Below are positions 1 through 11,922 of a stretch of DNA of 64,000 nt, piece by piece (within the stretch, counting starts at the first letter, position 1; every line of letters begins with the position of its first letter). The notes under the pieces were generated by a model. The model saw only the letters and a list, made by a program, of their open reading frames with translations, did no database searches and was not told the DNA's origin. This DNA is from Actinomadura graeca (lineage in GTDB: Bacteria > Actinomycetota > Actinomycetes > Streptosporangiales > Streptosporangiaceae). The stretch is taken from the NCBI RefSeq assembly GCF_019175365.1, contig NZ_CP059572.1, positions 744,001-808,000 on the forward strand, in the 5' to 3' direction. Both the position numbers and the translations under genes were made by a program.

Positions 1-577
1 GGGTGGATACCACGAGCTCCGCGGTGAGGTGCTCGGGCAGCCGGTCCAGCGTGACGACCCGGACCGCGAGCCCGAACCTCTCCCCCACCTCGGCGGCCTC
101 GGCGGCGCGGGCGGGCGTGCGGACGGCGAGCACCGCCTCGTCCAGGCCGAGCCCGGCGAGCGCCGCGAGCGCCGAGCCCGCGGTGGCGCCGCCGCCGAGC
201 ACCAGCGCGGACGCGGGCGCCCCGAGACCGGCCTCGCCGAGCGCCGTGACGATCCCGTGCACGTCGGTGTTGTCGGCGTGCCGCCGGCCGTCGCGCAGGA
301 CGATCGTGTTGGCCCCGCCGACCTTCGCGGCCAGGTCCGACACCGAGTCCGCCAGCTTCAGCGCCACCCGCTTGAGCGGCATGGTCAGCGACAGCCCGGC
401 CCATTCCGGGCCGAGCCCGTCCAGGAACGCGGCGAGCCCGTCCTCTGCGCACTCGATCGCGTCGTAGGACCAGGCGTCCAGTCCCATCGCCGCGTACGCG
501 GCCCGGTGCAGCACCGGCGACAGCGAATGCCCGACGGGCGAGCCCAGCACCGCGGCACGGCGGCCCGCGCCGTCCAC
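1..577 (-). CDS. aroE: Shikimate dehydrogenase, 3' end beyond the window
   Basis: This gene encodes NADP-dependent shikimate dehydrogenase, which reduces 3-dehydroshikimate to shikimate in aromatic amino acid synthesis. The visible protein begins MDGAGRRAAVLGSPVGHS and carries the shikimate-binding SLSP stretch, the LTMPLK segment with the catalytic lysine, the NTDVHG segment with the catalytic aspartate, and a nucleotide-binding loop GGGATAGS. It is still open at base 1 with ELVVST, so about 192 codons are visible and the C-terminus lies outside. I chose the GTG at 577 because GAGGAG lies 7 to 9 bases upstream. It follows mltG by 16 bases, so it is probably the last gene of the alaS-ruvX-mltG-aroE unit, an order common in actinomycetes. 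Confidence 0.92.
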   Translation of the reverse strand, partial: MDGAGRRAAVLGSPVGHSLSPVLHRAAYAAMGLDAWSYDAIECAEDGLAAFLDGLGPEWAGLSLTMPLKRVALKLADSVSDLAAKVGGANTIVLRDGRRHADNTDVHGIVTALGEAGLGAPASALVLGGGATAGSALAALAGLGLDEAVLAVRTPARAAEAAEVGERFGLAVRVVTLDRLPEHLTAELVVST

Positions 578-593
578 TGTGTCTCTCCTCACG

Positions 594-1754
594 TCAGTTG
601 CCCGGGTTCTGCTTCTGCCACTCGCGGAACTGGCGCTCCAGCTCCTTGCGCTCGGCCTCCGTCGTGGCGAACTTGGTGATCTTGTTGGTCGGGTCGGTGG
701 CGACGAAGAACAGCCACGTGCCCTTCTTCGGCGACACCGCCGCCTCGATCGCCTCCGGCCCCGGGTTGGAGATCGGCCCCGGCGGGAGCCCCTTGTGCTT
801 GTAGGTGTTGTACGGCGAGTCGACCTGGAGGTCCCGCTCGCGCACGTCCAGGGTGCGCTTGTTCAGCGCGTACAGCACCGTGGTGTCGAACTGCAGCGGC
901 ATCCCTGCGGCGATCCGGTTGTAGATCACCCGGGAGATCTTCGGGAAGTCGTCGGGCAGGCCGCCCTCCGCCTGGACGAGGCTCGCCAGCGTCAGCACCG
1001 TCGCAGGGCTCAGGCGCGCCGTCCGGGCCTTCTCCTCCAGGCCGACGCTGTCCGCCTCCTTGAGGAAGCGGTCCACCATCTGCTTGAGGACCTGCTTCGC
1101 CGACCCGTTCGGGTCGAGGTCGTAGCGCCCCGGGTACAGGAACCCTTCGACCTTGCCCTTGGCGTACGGCGGCAGGCCGAGGCCCTGGCCGTCCTTGGCG
1201 GCCGCCTGGAAGTCGCCGACGGGGATGCCGGTCTTCTTCGCCAGCAGCTGGTAGATCTCGACGGCGCGGCGGCCCTCCGGGACCGTGATCTGGTTGCCGG
1301 AGCGCGACTTCGGGTCCAGCAGCAGCGCCATCGCCGCCGACGACGACATCTTCAGCCGCATCTGGTAGAAGCCGGGCTGGATGCCCGAGGCCCGGGTCTC
1401 CTTCCCGTACGCCTTCACGAACGCCCGCGTGCTCTTGACGACGCGGTGCTCCTCCAGCGTGGCGCCGATCTGCGAGCCGCTGTCGCCGTCCTTGATCTGG
1501 ACGGTGACGTTCCCGCTGCCGGCGCCCTTGTAGTCGGGCGGGTGGATCTTGTTGTCCAGCCACGCGGCGCCGAGCACCCCGCCCGTCCCGAACACCGCGA
1601 CGATGAAGGCCATCGCGAACAGCGCCGCCGCGCGGCCGCTGCTCTTGCGGCGCCGCTGCCGCTTGCGCCCGCGCCGCTGGGCCCGTCGGCCGGAGCGCTC
1701 CTCCGGCGGCGGGCCGTCCCCGTAGGGATCGGAAAAAAGGTCCAAATCGTTCAT
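594..1754 (-). CDS. mltG: Endolytic murein transglycosylase MltG
   Basis: This 386-residue membrane protein cleaves nascent glycan strands and so helps to terminate peptidoglycan polymerisation. A cytoplasmic, very basic N-terminus (residues 20-40) is followed by one transmembrane helix at about residues 41-66. The extracellular YceG domain fills the rest. The catalytic glutamate is most likely Glu263 in SLVQAEGG, followed by the family stretch ISRVIYNRI and the LQFDTTVLYAL segment. The ATG at 1754 overlaps the ruvX stop by four bases (ATGA), so the two genes are translationally coupled. Length and motifs are normal for the family. Confidence 0.95.
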   Translation of the reverse strand: MNDLDLFSDPYGDGPPPEERSGRRAQRRGRKRQRRRKSSGRAAALFAMAFIVAVFGTGGVLGAAWLDNKIHPPDYKGAGSGNVTVQIKDGDSGSQIGATLEEHRVVKSTRAFVKAYGKETRASGIQPGFYQMRLKMSSSAAMALLLDPKSRSGNQITVPEGRRAVEIYQLLAKKTGIPVGDFQAAAKDGQGLGLPPYAKGKVEGFLYPGRYDLDPNGSAKQVLKQMVDRFLKEADSVGLEEKARTARLSPATVLTLASLVQAEGGLPDDFPKISRVIYNRIAAGMPLQFDTTVLYALNKRTLDVRERDLQVDSPYNTYKHKGLPPGPISNPGPEAIEAAVSPKKGTWLFFVATDPTNKITKFATTEAERKELERQFREWQKQNPGN

Positions 1755-2209
1755 GAGCTTCCCCGGACGATCTCGCCTGGGGGGCGCCCAGTCAACCGTT
1801 CCCCGTCAAGTGCCGCTTGAAGCAGGACGGCCGCCGCGGCTTGGTCCACGACCCTGCGGCGGGCCTGACCACGCACTCCGCCGGCGCGCAGCCCCGCCTC
1901 GGCCGTGACCGTGGTGAGCCGCTCGTCGTAAAGGCGGACCGTCCCTTCGGGCAGGCGGTCCGCCAGCCGCCGGGCGAACCGGCGCGCGGCCTCGGCCGCG
2001 GGGCCCTCCCGTCCCGACAGGGACGTCGGCAGCCCCACGACCACCTCCACGGCCTCGTGCTCGCCGACAAGCCCGACGAGCCGGTCGATGTCGCCTTTGC
2101 CGCTTTTCACGGTCTCCAACGGCGATGCGAGGATCCCGCCCGGGTCGCACCGGGCGACGCCCACCCGGACGCTCCCCACGTCGACCCCCAACCGGACGCC
2201 CGGCCTCAT
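1751..2209 (-). CDS. ruvX: RuvX/YqgF pre-16S rRNA nuclease
   Basis: This is a 152-residue RNase H-fold protein of the YqgF family, the putative nuclease that matures the 5' end of 16S rRNA. The first metal-binding aspartate is Asp10 in LGVDVGSVRVGVA. VVVGLPTSLSG and YDERLTT follow, and the last acidic site is in VVDQAAAAV. It lies 85 bases downstream of alaS and overlaps mltG by four bases. That synteny (alaS, ruvX, mltG, aroE) is the usual actinobacterial arrangement. Confidence 0.93.
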   Translation of the reverse strand: MRPGVRLGVDVGSVRVGVARCDPGGILASPLETVKSGKGDIDRLVGLVGEHEAVEVVVGLPTSLSGREGPAAEAARRFARRLADRLPEGTVRLYDERLTTVTAEAGLRAGGVRGQARRRVVDQAAAAVLLQAALDGERLTGRPPGEIVRGSS

Positions 2210-2294
2210 GGCCTCGCCCCCGTCCGGCGGCCCGGCCCCACCGGGCGGCTCCCGCCGCCCGGCCCCGGTCTGCCACTCCCCCCGTGTGCGGGGC

Positions 2295-4964
<2,670 letters not shown>

Positions 4965-4966
4965 GA

Positions 4967-5287
4967 TCAGTGGCCATCCTTGTCGTCGTCGATGATCGTG
5001 TAACGGGCCCGCAGGACGCGCCGGGGGCGGTGGGCGCCGGGCTCGGGCGGCGCCTGGTCCATGCGGACGGCCTCGCGCAGCTCCTTCTCGCGGGCGTGCA
5101 TCTCGGTGCGCACGTCCGCGGCGAACAGCCGCAGCCGCCCGCCCGCGCCCTGCCCGGTCGACACCGCGCGGGCGGCGACGCCGCCGGGCGACCACGCGCG
5201 CGCGAACCGTTCCACCCGGCGCTTGACGCGGTGGGAGGCGTAGATGCCGGCGCCCGCGCCGACCGAGAGCCAGAACAGCCTTCTCAT
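4967..5287 (-). CDS. DUF6167-like small membrane-associated protein
   Basis: This is a 106-residue protein of unknown function. It begins [19 protein letters not shown], a single hydrophobic N-terminal segment, and continues as a basic, then acidic, cytoplasmic-type tail ending in IIDDDKDGH. Small proteins of this appearance are regularly found directly upstream of actinobacterial alaS, and I recall the family as DUF6167. The start is the ATG at 5287, which overlaps the upstream stop by four bases. The function cannot be inferred beyond a probable membrane tether. Confidence 0.75.
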   Translation of the reverse strand: MRRLFWLSVGAGAGIYASHRVKRRVERFARAWSPGGVAARAVSTGQGAGGRLRLFAADVRTEMHAREKELREAVRMDQAPPEPGAHRPRRVLRARYTIIDDDKDGH

Positions 5288-5697
5288 CTGCGCCCCTTCC
5301 CGCCGCGGCGGGCCGGGAGCTGCGGCCGCTCGGGCGCGTCGGGACGGCTCTTGCCCGAGGACAGCGCCTTGCGGACGCCATAGGAGAACGCGGCGGCCTT
5401 CACCACCGGGCCGCCCACGACCGAGGTCATCACGGTCGTGACGGCGGAGACGTTCTGGGTGACGCCCGCGACCTGCTTGGTGATGACGTCCGTGCGTCCC
5501 AGCTGCTCGTTGGCGCGGTTGACCGTGCGGGTCATGTCGTCCAGCAGCGGGGCCGCCTGGTCGCCGAAGTCGCGGACGACCTTGCTGGCCTCGCCGAGCA
5601 GGCGGGCGAGCCGCAGCAGCGTCAGCGCGACGAAGGTGACGAGCACCGCCCAGAACACGGCCACGATGAGACCTGCTAGCTGTCCACCAGTAAGCAT
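5284..5697 (-). CDS. DUF948 membrane protein
   Basis: This 137-residue protein has one N-terminal transmembrane helix (about residues 7-32, [22 protein letters not shown]). The heptad-rich, probably coiled-coil segment that follows has many Val/Thr/Leu residues and no enzyme motif, which is typical of DUF948. The tail is basic (RRGGKGRR). It is the first gene of the run leading into alaS and overlaps its downstream neighbour by four bases. A role at the cell envelope is likely from the topology, but the biochemical function is unknown. Confidence 0.8.
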   Translation of the reverse strand: MLTGGQLAGLIVAVFWAVLVTFVALTLLRLARLLGEASKVVRDFGDQAAPLLDDMTRTVNRANEQLGRTDVITKQVAGVTQNVSAVTTVMTSVVGGPVVKAAAFSYGVRKALSSGKSRPDAPERPQLPARRGGKGRR

Positions 5698-5860
5698 CAG
5701 GGCTTTCCGTTTCGGTGTGGGTTCGGCTCGGGCCGGGCTCGGTGGGGACGACCCTACCGTGGCCGCCGGTCACGGCCGTGCGGGCGATCCAGGCTAGCGG
5801 GCGGAGGTCGCCGATGTCGGGATCACCGCGTGATCTTGCCGTGGGCGGGCGGGCGGCGGG

Positions 5861-7261
5861 TCAGGGCGCCTCGCCCGTCCGGGACCCGCGCAGGACCGAG
5901 CGGATGCGGGCGAGGACCTCGGTGAAGCGGGATTCGGCGCCGTGCCTGGTCGGCCGGTAGTACTCGCGACCGTGCACGGCGTCGGGCGCGTACTGCTGCC
6001 GGACGACGCCGCCGGGGTGGTCGTGGGCGTACTGGTAGCCCCGGCCGTGCCCGATCTTCGCCGCGCCCTTGTAGTGCGCGTCGCGCAGGTGCCCGGGGAC
6101 GGGGCCGGCCAGGCCCTTGCGGACGTCGCCGAGCGCCCCGTCCACGGCCGTGATCACGGCGTTGGACTTGGGCGCCAGGGACAGGTGGATGACCGCCTGG
6201 GCGAGGTTGATGCGCGCCTCGGGCAGGCCGACGAACTCCACCGCCTGCGCCGCCGCCACGGCGGTCTGCAGGGCCGTCGGGTCGGCCATGCCGACGTCCT
6301 CGCTGGCGTGCACGATCAGCCGCCGCGCGATGAACCGCGGGTCCTCGCCGGCCTCGATCATCCGGGCGAGGTAGTGCAGCGCCGCGTCCACGTCGCTGCC
6401 GCGGATGCTCTTGATGAACGCGCTGATGACGTCGTAGTGCTGGTCGCCCTCCCGGTCGTAGCGGACGGCGGCCCGGTCGACGGCCTTCTCCAGCACGTCC
6501 ACGTCGATCACCTCGCCGTCGCCGACGACGAGGGAGGCGGCCTCCAGGTAGGTCAGGGCGCGCCGGGCGTCGCCGCCCGCGAGGCGGATCAGGTGGTCCT
6601 CGGCGGCCGGGTCGAGGCCCACGGAACCGTCCAGCCCGCGTTCGTCGGCGAGCGCGCGGCGGATCACCTCGCGCAGGTCGTCCTCGCCGAGGGGCTCCAG
6701 GGTGAGCAGCAGCGACCGCGACAGCAGCGGGCTGATCACCGAGAAGAAGGGGTTCTCGGTGGTGGCGCCGATGAACGACACCCAGCGGTTCTCCACGGCG
6801 GGGAGCAGCGCGTCCTGCTGGGCCTTGTTGAAGCGGTGGACCTCGTCGACGAACAGCACCGTCTGCCGTCCGGTCATGCCGAGCTCGCGGCGCGCCAGGT
6901 CGATCTCGGCGCGGACGCGCTTGACCCCGTCGCTGACGGCGGAGACCTCCACGAACCGGCGGGACGTGACGTGGCTCACGACCGTGGCGAGCGTGGTCTT
7001 GCCGGTGCCGGGCGGGCCCCACAGGACCAGCGACATCGGGACGTCACGGTCGACGAGCTGGCGGATGGGGGTGCCGGGGCCGAGCAGATGGCCCTGCCCG
7101 ACGACCTCGTCCAGGCCCCGGGGACGCATCCGCACCGCGAGCGGCCTGCCCGCGCCGCCGCCCGGATCCGGATCGGGGTCGCGGGGGGCGGCCGGCGCGG
7201 AGCCCGCCTCCGGATCGTCGAACAGGCCCTCCGGCTGGCCCGATTCCGCCCTGCTGGTCAC
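5861..7261 (-). CDS. rarA: Replication-associated recombination protein A (AAA ATPase)
   Basis: RarA/MgsA is a clamp-loader-like AAA+ ATPase that acts at stalled replication forks. The 466-residue protein has a Walker [10 protein letters not shown] near residue 80, a Walker B LFVDEVHR and the GATTENP sensor segment. The C-terminal tetramerisation region includes the family stretch [14 protein letters not shown]. The start is GTG at 7261, sharing GTGA with the stop of the upstream PAP2 gene. A Pro/Asp-rich N-terminal 45 residues precede the conserved region. The function is confident from motifs and length. Confidence 0.94.
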   Translation of the reverse strand: MTSRAESGQPEGLFDDPEAGSAPAAPRDPDPDPGGGAGRPLAVRMRPRGLDEVVGQGHLLGPGTPIRQLVDRDVPMSLVLWGPPGTGKTTLATVVSHVTSRRFVEVSAVSDGVKRVRAEIDLARRELGMTGRQTVLFVDEVHRFNKAQQDALLPAVENRWVSFIGATTENPFFSVISPLLSRSLLLTLEPLGEDDLREVIRRALADERGLDGSVGLDPAAEDHLIRLAGGDARRALTYLEAASLVVGDGEVIDVDVLEKAVDRAAVRYDREGDQHYDVISAFIKSIRGSDVDAALHYLARMIEAGEDPRFIARRLIVHASEDVGMADPTALQTAVAAAQAVEFVGLPEARINLAQAVIHLSLAPKSNAVITAVDGALGDVRKGLAGPVPGHLRDAHYKGAAKIGHGRGYQYAHDHPGGVVRQQYAPDAVHGREYYRPTRHGAESRFTEVLARIRSVLRGSRTGEAP

Positions 7262-8052
7262 GCTCCGACACTATCTCGCCGCGCCGACGTTCCCGCCCCG
7301 CCGGGCGTCCGGTCGTCCAGGGCCGGGATCCCGGCGGTCAGCCACAGCGCCGCCACCACGATGGCCGACCCGGCGACGCCGTCCAGCCAGTAGTGGTTGG
7401 CGGTCAGGACCACGACCAGGAACGTGATCACCGGGTGGGCGGCGATGAGGTACCGCCAGCGGCCCCGGCCGTGGCGGATCACCCCCCAGGCGATCAGCAG
7501 GGCCCAGCCGACGTGCAGCGACGGCATCGCGGCGAACTGGTTCGTCATGCCCTCGCCCGGCTCCGAGGAGTACGCGCTCGGGCCGTAGGCGGTCATCAGG
7601 TCCACGAACCCGTGGCCGTCCAGCATCCGCGGCGGCGCGAGCGGGAACGCGAAGTGGACGAGCAGGGCCACCGCCGCCGAGCCCAGGATCACCGCGCGGA
7701 CCCGCGGCCACGCCCGCCGCCGCCAGAAGTACACCCAGACCATGAACACGGTGATCGCCGGGAAGTGCACCCGGACGTAGTACTCGTTGGCGGGCCGCAC
7801 CCAGCCGTCCCAGCGCAGGGCGCCCTTCTGCAGGGACGCCTCGTCCGGCAGCCGCAGGGCACGTTCCAGGTCCCACAGCCACCGCGCGTTCGAGAACGCC
7901 CTGCCGGGGTCCCCGTCGGCGAGGTGGCGGCCGTAGCCGTAGGCGCCGAGCACGGCCGCCATCAGCACGAACTGCAGGGCGGCCGCGAACGCCAGGCCCG
8001 TCACGCGCCTGTCGTGCCGCAGTGTCGCTCCCTCACCCGCCCATCGCCGCAT
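7258..8052 (-). CDS. PAP2-superfamily membrane phosphatase
   Basis: This 264-residue integral membrane protein has about five to six hydrophobic helices. Two phosphatase signatures are visible: MPSLHVGWA (motif 2, with the catalytic histidine) and ANHYWLDGV (motif 3). The PPRMLD segment upstream is also seen in the inositol-phosphorylceramide-synthase-like branch of PAP2. Such enzymes remove or transfer lipid phosphate groups at the outer membrane face; the substrate is unknown. The ATG at 8052 lacks a clear ribosome-binding site, and a GTG near 8001 is an alternative start. It is translationally coupled to rarA by a GTGA overlap. Confidence 0.82.
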   Translation of the reverse strand: MRRWAGEGATLRHDRRVTGLAFAAALQFVLMAAVLGAYGYGRHLADGDPGRAFSNARWLWDLERALRLPDEASLQKGALRWDGWVRPANEYYVRVHFPAITVFMVWVYFWRRRAWPRVRAVILGSAAVALLVHFAFPLAPPRMLDGHGFVDLMTAYGPSAYSSEPGEGMTNQFAAMPSLHVGWALLIAWGVIRHGRGRWRYLIAAHPVITFLVVVLTANHYWLDGVAGSAIVVAALWLTAGIPALDDRTPGGAGTSARRDSVGA

Positions 8053-8084
8053 CCGTTCATCATCTAGCTACCCGGCGCCGCCCA

Positions 8085-8098
8085 CCTGATACGTCAGG
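8085..8098. promoter_or_regulatory. Dyad CCTGA-N4-TCAGG between divergent genes
   Basis: A perfect 5-bp inverted repeat with a 4-base spacer lies in the 149-base gap between the PAP2 gene and the small membrane protein gene. It lies 36 bases upstream of the ECF-type -35 box at 8134. It could be an operator, but the arms are short and the match may be chance. Confidence 0.25.
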
Positions 8099-8133
8099 AG
8101 GGTTCGGGCTCCGCCGCAGGTCCCAGTCCTCCG

Positions 8134-8159
8134 GGAACCCTGGAGGAGGCTGCGGCGTT
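8134..8159 (+). promoter_or_regulatory. ECF-sigma-type promoter GGAACC-N16-CGTT
   Basis: GGAACC at 8134-8139 and CGTT at 8156-8159 are separated by exactly 16 bases. This agrees with the general group 4 (ECF) sigma factor promoter layout. The predicted transcription start is near 8166, about 36 bases before the ATG at 8202. It would drive the membrane protein, DUF3105 and DUF305 genes. No -35/-10 pair of the housekeeping type is evident here. Confidence 0.5.
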
Positions 8160-8201
8160 GAAACCGCCCGGAAGGCGGAAACAGAGTGTAGGAATGTGAA
8201 G

Positions 8202-8624
8202 ATGTCCGGTACGACCTCGCGACGGCGACACGGGCTGGCGGGCCTGCTCGTCGGCCTGTTCGTCGTGGCCGGGCTCGTCTTCAGCTACGGGCTGGGCCAC
8301 GCACCTCCGCCGCGCGTGTGCACCGAGCACGCGGTGACCGTCCCCGTGGGCGCCGCCCTGGCCGACCACGGGCCGCACGGCACCGTCCCCAAGCCCGCGG
8401 ACGCGGTGATGGACGCCCCGCCGCCCCTCCCCCCGCAGGGCCCCTCGGACGCCTGCCTGTGCCTGGCCGTGCTGTTCACCCTCATGGTGTTCGCCCTGCT
8501 CGCCGCCGGTCTCGGACGTCCCCTCCTGCGGGTCCCCGCCCGCGCCTCGTGGACGGCCGCCCTCCCCCGCGGCGCCCTCCCCGTGCTCGCGTCCCCTCCC
8601 ACCCTCCAAGTGCTCCGGCTGTGA
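8202..8624 (+). CDS. Small two-helix membrane protein (possibly DUF6153-like)
   Basis: This 140-residue protein is of unknown function. A basic N-terminus leads into a first hydrophobic helix (about residues 10-30). A middle extracytoplasmic stretch carries a Cys (RVCTEHAV), Pro-rich sequence and a CLCL motif that begins the second helix (about residues 86-106). The tail is short. The pattern recalls actinobacterial DUF6153 proteins that occur near DUF305 genes, but I am not sure of the family. The ATG at 8202 is preceded only by a weak GGAATGTGAAG ribosome-binding region. It is the first gene after the ECF-type promoter. Confidence 0.65.
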   Translation: MSGTTSRRRHGLAGLLVGLFVVAGLVFSYGLGHAPPPRVCTEHAVTVPVGAALADHGPHGTVPKPADAVMDAPPPLPPQGPSDACLCLAVLFTLMVFALLAAGLGRPLLRVPARASWTAALPRGALPVLASPPTLQVLRL

Positions 8625-8716
8625 CGGACAGGCCGTAAGGCCACCGGCACCGCGCGCCCCCGTGGCGCGCCGCTGCCGTCGTTTCCGAACATCCAGCCGA
8701 AACAGAGGGGACACCC

Positions 8717-9322
8717 ATGTCCAAGAGCGCCCGGAACAGGAACACCCGGAAGAACGTCCTGACCAAGCGGGAGGTGCCGTGGGGCGGCATCGCCTTCTTC
8801 ACCGTGATCGGCCTGGTCGCGGTCGTCGCCATCGCCTACGCCTTCATGCAGAGCAGGTCGTCGGCCTCCGCGGGCTCGGCGTCCATCGCCGGCCTCGTGC
8901 AGAAGGACGACCTGGGCCGCGAGCACACCGGCAACCCCGTCCGCTACAACGCGACACCGCCGATGGGCGGCGATCACGACCCGATGTGGCAGAACTGCGA
9001 CGCCCGCGTCTACGACCAGCCCCTGCGCAACGAGAACGCCGTCCACTCGCTGGAGCACGGCGCCGTGTGGATCACCTATAGGCCGGGGCTGGCCGCCGCG
9101 CAGCTCGACCGCCTGAAGGCCAAGGTCGCGGCGACCGACTACACCTTCCTCAGCCCCTACCCGTCCCTGGACGCCCCGATCGCGCTGACCGCGTGGGGCC
9201 GCCAGGTCAAGATCCAGGACGCGGGCGACCAGCGGGTGGACGCGTTCCTGCGCGCGTTCGTCAAGGGCCCGCAGACCCCGGAGCCGGGCGCCGCCTGCAG
9301 CGGCGCCAAGGCCACGGCGTGA
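8717..9322 (+). CDS. DUF3105 membrane-anchored protein
   Basis: This 201-residue protein has a basic N-terminus, one transmembrane helix (about residues 23-46) and an extracytoplasmic DUF3105 domain. Family landmarks are GGDHDPMWQNC and HSLEHGAVWITY, rich in His, Cys and Trp, which suggests metal contact. The biochemical role is unknown. Its stop overlaps the GTG start of the DUF305 gene (GTGA). The DUF3105/DUF305 pairing is common in actinomycetes and is often discussed in connection with copper; here that link is inference only. Confidence 0.88.
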   Translation: MSKSARNRNTRKNVLTKREVPWGGIAFFTVIGLVAVVAIAYAFMQSRSSASAGSASIAGLVQKDDLGREHTGNPVRYNATPPMGGDHDPMWQNCDARVYDQPLRNENAVHSLEHGAVWITYRPGLAAAQLDRLKAKVAATDYTFLSPYPSLDAPIALTAWGRQVKIQDAGDQRVDAFLRAFVKGPQTPEPGAACSGAKATA

Positions 9323-9951
9323 GCGCGGACGCCCCGGCGGTGCGGGGGCGGCGGGTCACCGCCGTCCTCGCGGTCCTCGTCCTGGCGGTCGCCGCCGCGC
9401 TCGTCGCGCTGGCGGCGGCCCGCTCGGGCCGCCCCGGCACCGACGGCCCGGAGGCCGGGTTCGCCCGCGACATGAGCGCCCACCACGCCCAGGCGGTGCA
9501 GATGTCGTTCGTCGTCCGGGACCGCACCCGGGACCCCCGCGTCCGGCTCCTGGCCTACGACATCATCAACACCCAGTCGGCCCAGATCGGGATGATGACC
9601 GCCTGGCTGGACGAATGGGACCTGCCGAAGACCGACCCGTCCGGCCCCATGCGCTGGATGGGCCACGCGGGCCACGCGCCCGCCACGGCCGCCCCCGCCC
9701 GCATGCCGGGCATGGCGACCCGGGAGCAGCTCGCGGAGCTGGAGAAGGCCGGTGGACGCGACGCGGAGGTCCGCTACCTGCGGCTGATGATCGCCCACCA
9801 CCGCGGCGGCGTGGGCATGGCGGAGGCCGTCCTGACCCGGACGGACCACGACCGGGTCCGGCGGCTGGCCCGCACGATGGTGGACGGCCAGAAGGCGGAG
9901 ATCACCCTGATGAACGGCATGCTGCGCGAGAGGGGGAGCACCGCGGCCTGA
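9319..9951 (+). CDS. DUF305 ferritin-like protein
   Basis: This 210-residue protein starts at the GTG overlapping the DUF3105 stop. An N-terminal hydrophobic anchor (about residues 12-36) is followed by the two DUF305 helical halves, each with a double histidine: DMSAHHAQAVQM and MIAHHRGGVGMAE. Many Met and His residues lie between them (MRWMGHAGHAP, ARMPGMA). DUF305 proteins are ferritin-like four-helix folds, and the Met/His content is compatible with metal binding outside the membrane. No substrate can be assigned. Confidence 0.88.
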   Translation: MSADAPAVRGRRVTAVLAVLVLAVAAALVALAAARSGRPGTDGPEAGFARDMSAHHAQAVQMSFVVRDRTRDPRVRLLAYDIINTQSAQIGMMTAWLDEWDLPKTDPSGPMRWMGHAGHAPATAAPARMPGMATREQLAELEKAGGRDAEVRYLRLMIAHHRGGVGMAEAVLTRTDHDRVRRLARTMVDGQKAEITLMNGMLRERGSTAA

Positions 9952-10005
9952 GCACTCCGGCGATAACGCTTGACAGCGCCGCCCGATCGCGGGTCACTGA
10001 CCACC

Positions 10006-10593
10006 ATGGCTCAGAACCTCGACGGCTACCACCGGGCACTGGACCTCTTCGAGGGCCTGCTGGCCGGTGCCCCCCGGGACTCCTGGGACGCCCCGACGCC
10101 CTGCGGCCGCTGGACGGCCCGCGACCTCGCCGGGCACGTGACGGGCGGCCAGCACCTCATCCGCGCCCTGGCGTCCGGGGAACCCGCGCCGGACACCACC
10201 GAGGCCCCCGCGCGCTTCGTCCCCGGCGACGTCCTCATGGCATGGCGGACGGCCCGCAAGCAGTCCGCCGCGTCCCTGACCCCCGACGCCCTGAGACGCC
10301 TCGTCCCCGTGAGCGGGCTGGGCGAGCTCCCGCTGGTCGACTTCCTCGGCGGCTACGTCCTGGAACCCCTCGTGCACGCCTGGGACCTGGCCGTGGCGAC
10401 CGGCCAGCCCACCCGCCTGGACCGCGACCTCGTCCACCACGCGTTCGCGACCGCGCAGCTCATAGCCGCCCCTCTCAGGGCCGACGGCCGCCTGGCCCCA
10501 CCCCTCCGCGCCCCCCAGGGCGCCGACGAGCAGACCCGCCTCCTGTCCTTCCTGGGCCGCCCCCAGCCCGCAAGCACGGCCCCCCACCCCTGA
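10006..10593 (+). CDS. TIGR03086-type DinB-like protein (maleylpyruvate isomerase family)
   Basis: This 195-residue protein belongs to the DinB-like superfamily of mycothiol-dependent enzymes. Its N-terminus carries WDAPTPCGRWTARDLAGHV, where the family normally has W-x2-P-x-P-C-x-x-W-x4-L-x-x-H. The C-terminal half shows LVHAWDLAVATGQ, the usual second signature. The true reaction is unknown; the family name does not prove maleylpyruvate isomerase activity. I chose the ATG at 10006 rather than the in-frame upstream GTG. A TTGACA at 9970 has no convincing -10 partner. It lies 54 bases downstream of the DUF305 gene. Confidence 0.8.
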   Translation: MAQNLDGYHRALDLFEGLLAGAPRDSWDAPTPCGRWTARDLAGHVTGGQHLIRALASGEPAPDTTEAPARFVPGDVLMAWRTARKQSAASLTPDALRRLVPVSGLGELPLVDFLGGYVLEPLVHAWDLAVATGQPTRLDRDLVHHAFATAQLIAAPLRADGRLAPPLRAPQGADEQTRLLSFLGRPQPASTAPHP

Positions 10594-10630
10594 GCCACAC
10601 AGGAGCAAACGCCAACAACCGGAGCAAAAT

Positions 10631-11866
10631 CTACGAGAACTCGGCGAGGGTGCGTTCGGCTTCTTCGAGCCAGGCGCGACGGGCGGTGAGGGCCTCTTCG
10701 GCGTCCTTGATGTCCTTGTCGCGGCCGGCGGTGCGGGCCTTGTCGAGGCGTTTCTGGATCTGGTCGATGGAGCTGCGCAGCTGGTTGACGGTGGCCTCGG
10801 CGCGGGCGCGGGCTTCGGGGTTGGTGCGGCGCCACTCGTTCTCCTCGGCGGAGCGGACGGCCTCCTCGACCTTGCGGAGGCGGCCTTCGAGGCGGTCGCG
10901 CTGGTCGCGGGGGACCATGCCGGCGGCTTCCCAGCGTTCCTGGATGGCGCGGAGGGCCTGCCTGGCCTGGCGGACGTCGCGGACGGGCAGGAGGCGCTCG
11001 GCCTCCGCGAGGATCTTCTCCTTCTCCTCGGCGTGCACGCGGAATTCGGCGTCGCGTTCGGCGAAGGCGGAGCTGCGGGCCTGGAAGAAGGTGTCCTGGG
11101 CGCCTTTGAAGCGGGCCCACAGGTCCTCTTCGGCGTCGCGGGAGGCGCGGCCGGCCAGTTTCCAGCGGCGCATGAGGTCGCGGTAGGCGGCGGCGGTGTC
11201 GCCCCAGTCGGTGGAGGCGGACATCGACTCGGCCTCGGCGACGAGGCGCTCCTTCTCGCGGCGGGCCTCCTCGCGCTGGTCGTCGAGGGTGGCGAAGTAG
11301 ACCTTGCGGCGTTTGGTGAAGGCGTTGCGGGCCGCCGAGAGCCGCTTCCAGAGGGCGGTCTCGGTGGGACGGTCGATGCGGTCGGCGGCCTTCCACTCCT
11401 CGACGAGCTGGCGGAGCCGTTCGCCGCCGTTCTTCCAGTGCGTCTCCTCGACGGCGATCCGCTCGGCCTCGGCGACGATGCGCTCCTTGACCTCGCGGGC
11501 CTCGTTGCGGTGCTGCTCGCGCTGGGCCTTGACCTCCTCGCGGCGGCGGCCGACCTGCTCGGTCAGCCCGTCCAGGCGGCGGGCGAGGGCGTCGAGGTCG
11601 CCGACGGCGTGCGCGTCGGTGACGGCCTCGCGCAGCCGCTGGATGCTCTGCTGGGCCTGGCCGGGTTGCAGGTCGGTGGTGCGGACGCGCTGTTCCAGCA
11701 GGCCGATCTCGGTGACCAGCGCGTCGTACTTGCGCTTGAAGTAGGCGAGAGCCTCCTCCGGTGCACCGGCCTGCCAGGAACCCACGACACGCTCACCGTC
11801 GGACGTCTTCACGTAGACGGTGCCGTCCTCGTCCACCCGGCCCCAGGGATCGGTAGCGCTGGACAC
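10631..11866 (-). CDS. DUF349 coiled-coil repeat protein
   Basis: This 411-residue, charged, largely alpha-helical protein contains at least three DUF349 repeats, seen at WKAADRIDRPTETALWKRL, WKLAGRASRDAEEDLWARF and WEAAGMVPRDQRDRLEGRL. The N-terminus, SSATDPWGRVDEDGTVYV, is the conserved actinobacterial cap. I chose the GTG at 11866 because AGGAGG lies five bases upstream; the frame stays open to 11920 without a better start. There are no membrane helices. DUF349 proteins have no agreed biochemical function. Confidence 0.85.
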   Translation of the reverse strand: MSSATDPWGRVDEDGTVYVKTSDGERVVGSWQAGAPEEALAYFKRKYDALVTEIGLLEQRVRTTDLQPGQAQQSIQRLREAVTDAHAVGDLDALARRLDGLTEQVGRRREEVKAQREQHRNEAREVKERIVAEAERIAVEETHWKNGGERLRQLVEEWKAADRIDRPTETALWKRLSAARNAFTKRRKVYFATLDDQREEARREKERLVAEAESMSASTDWGDTAAAYRDLMRRWKLAGRASRDAEEDLWARFKGAQDTFFQARSSAFAERDAEFRVHAEEKEKILAEAERLLPVRDVRQARQALRAIQERWEAAGMVPRDQRDRLEGRLRKVEEAVRSAEENEWRRTNPEARARAEATVNQLRSSIDQIQKRLDKARTAGRDKDIKDAEEALTARRAWLEEAERTLAEFS

Positions 11867-11922
11867 CCTTGCCTCCTGAATCGCAGGTCCGATCGTGTTC
11901 ACAGCCACCGGACCCTCCACAC

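Noticed and set aside
9970..9975. TTGACA upstream of the DinB-like gene
   Set aside because: No -10 sequence is found at 16-19 bases downstream, so it is not called as a promoter.
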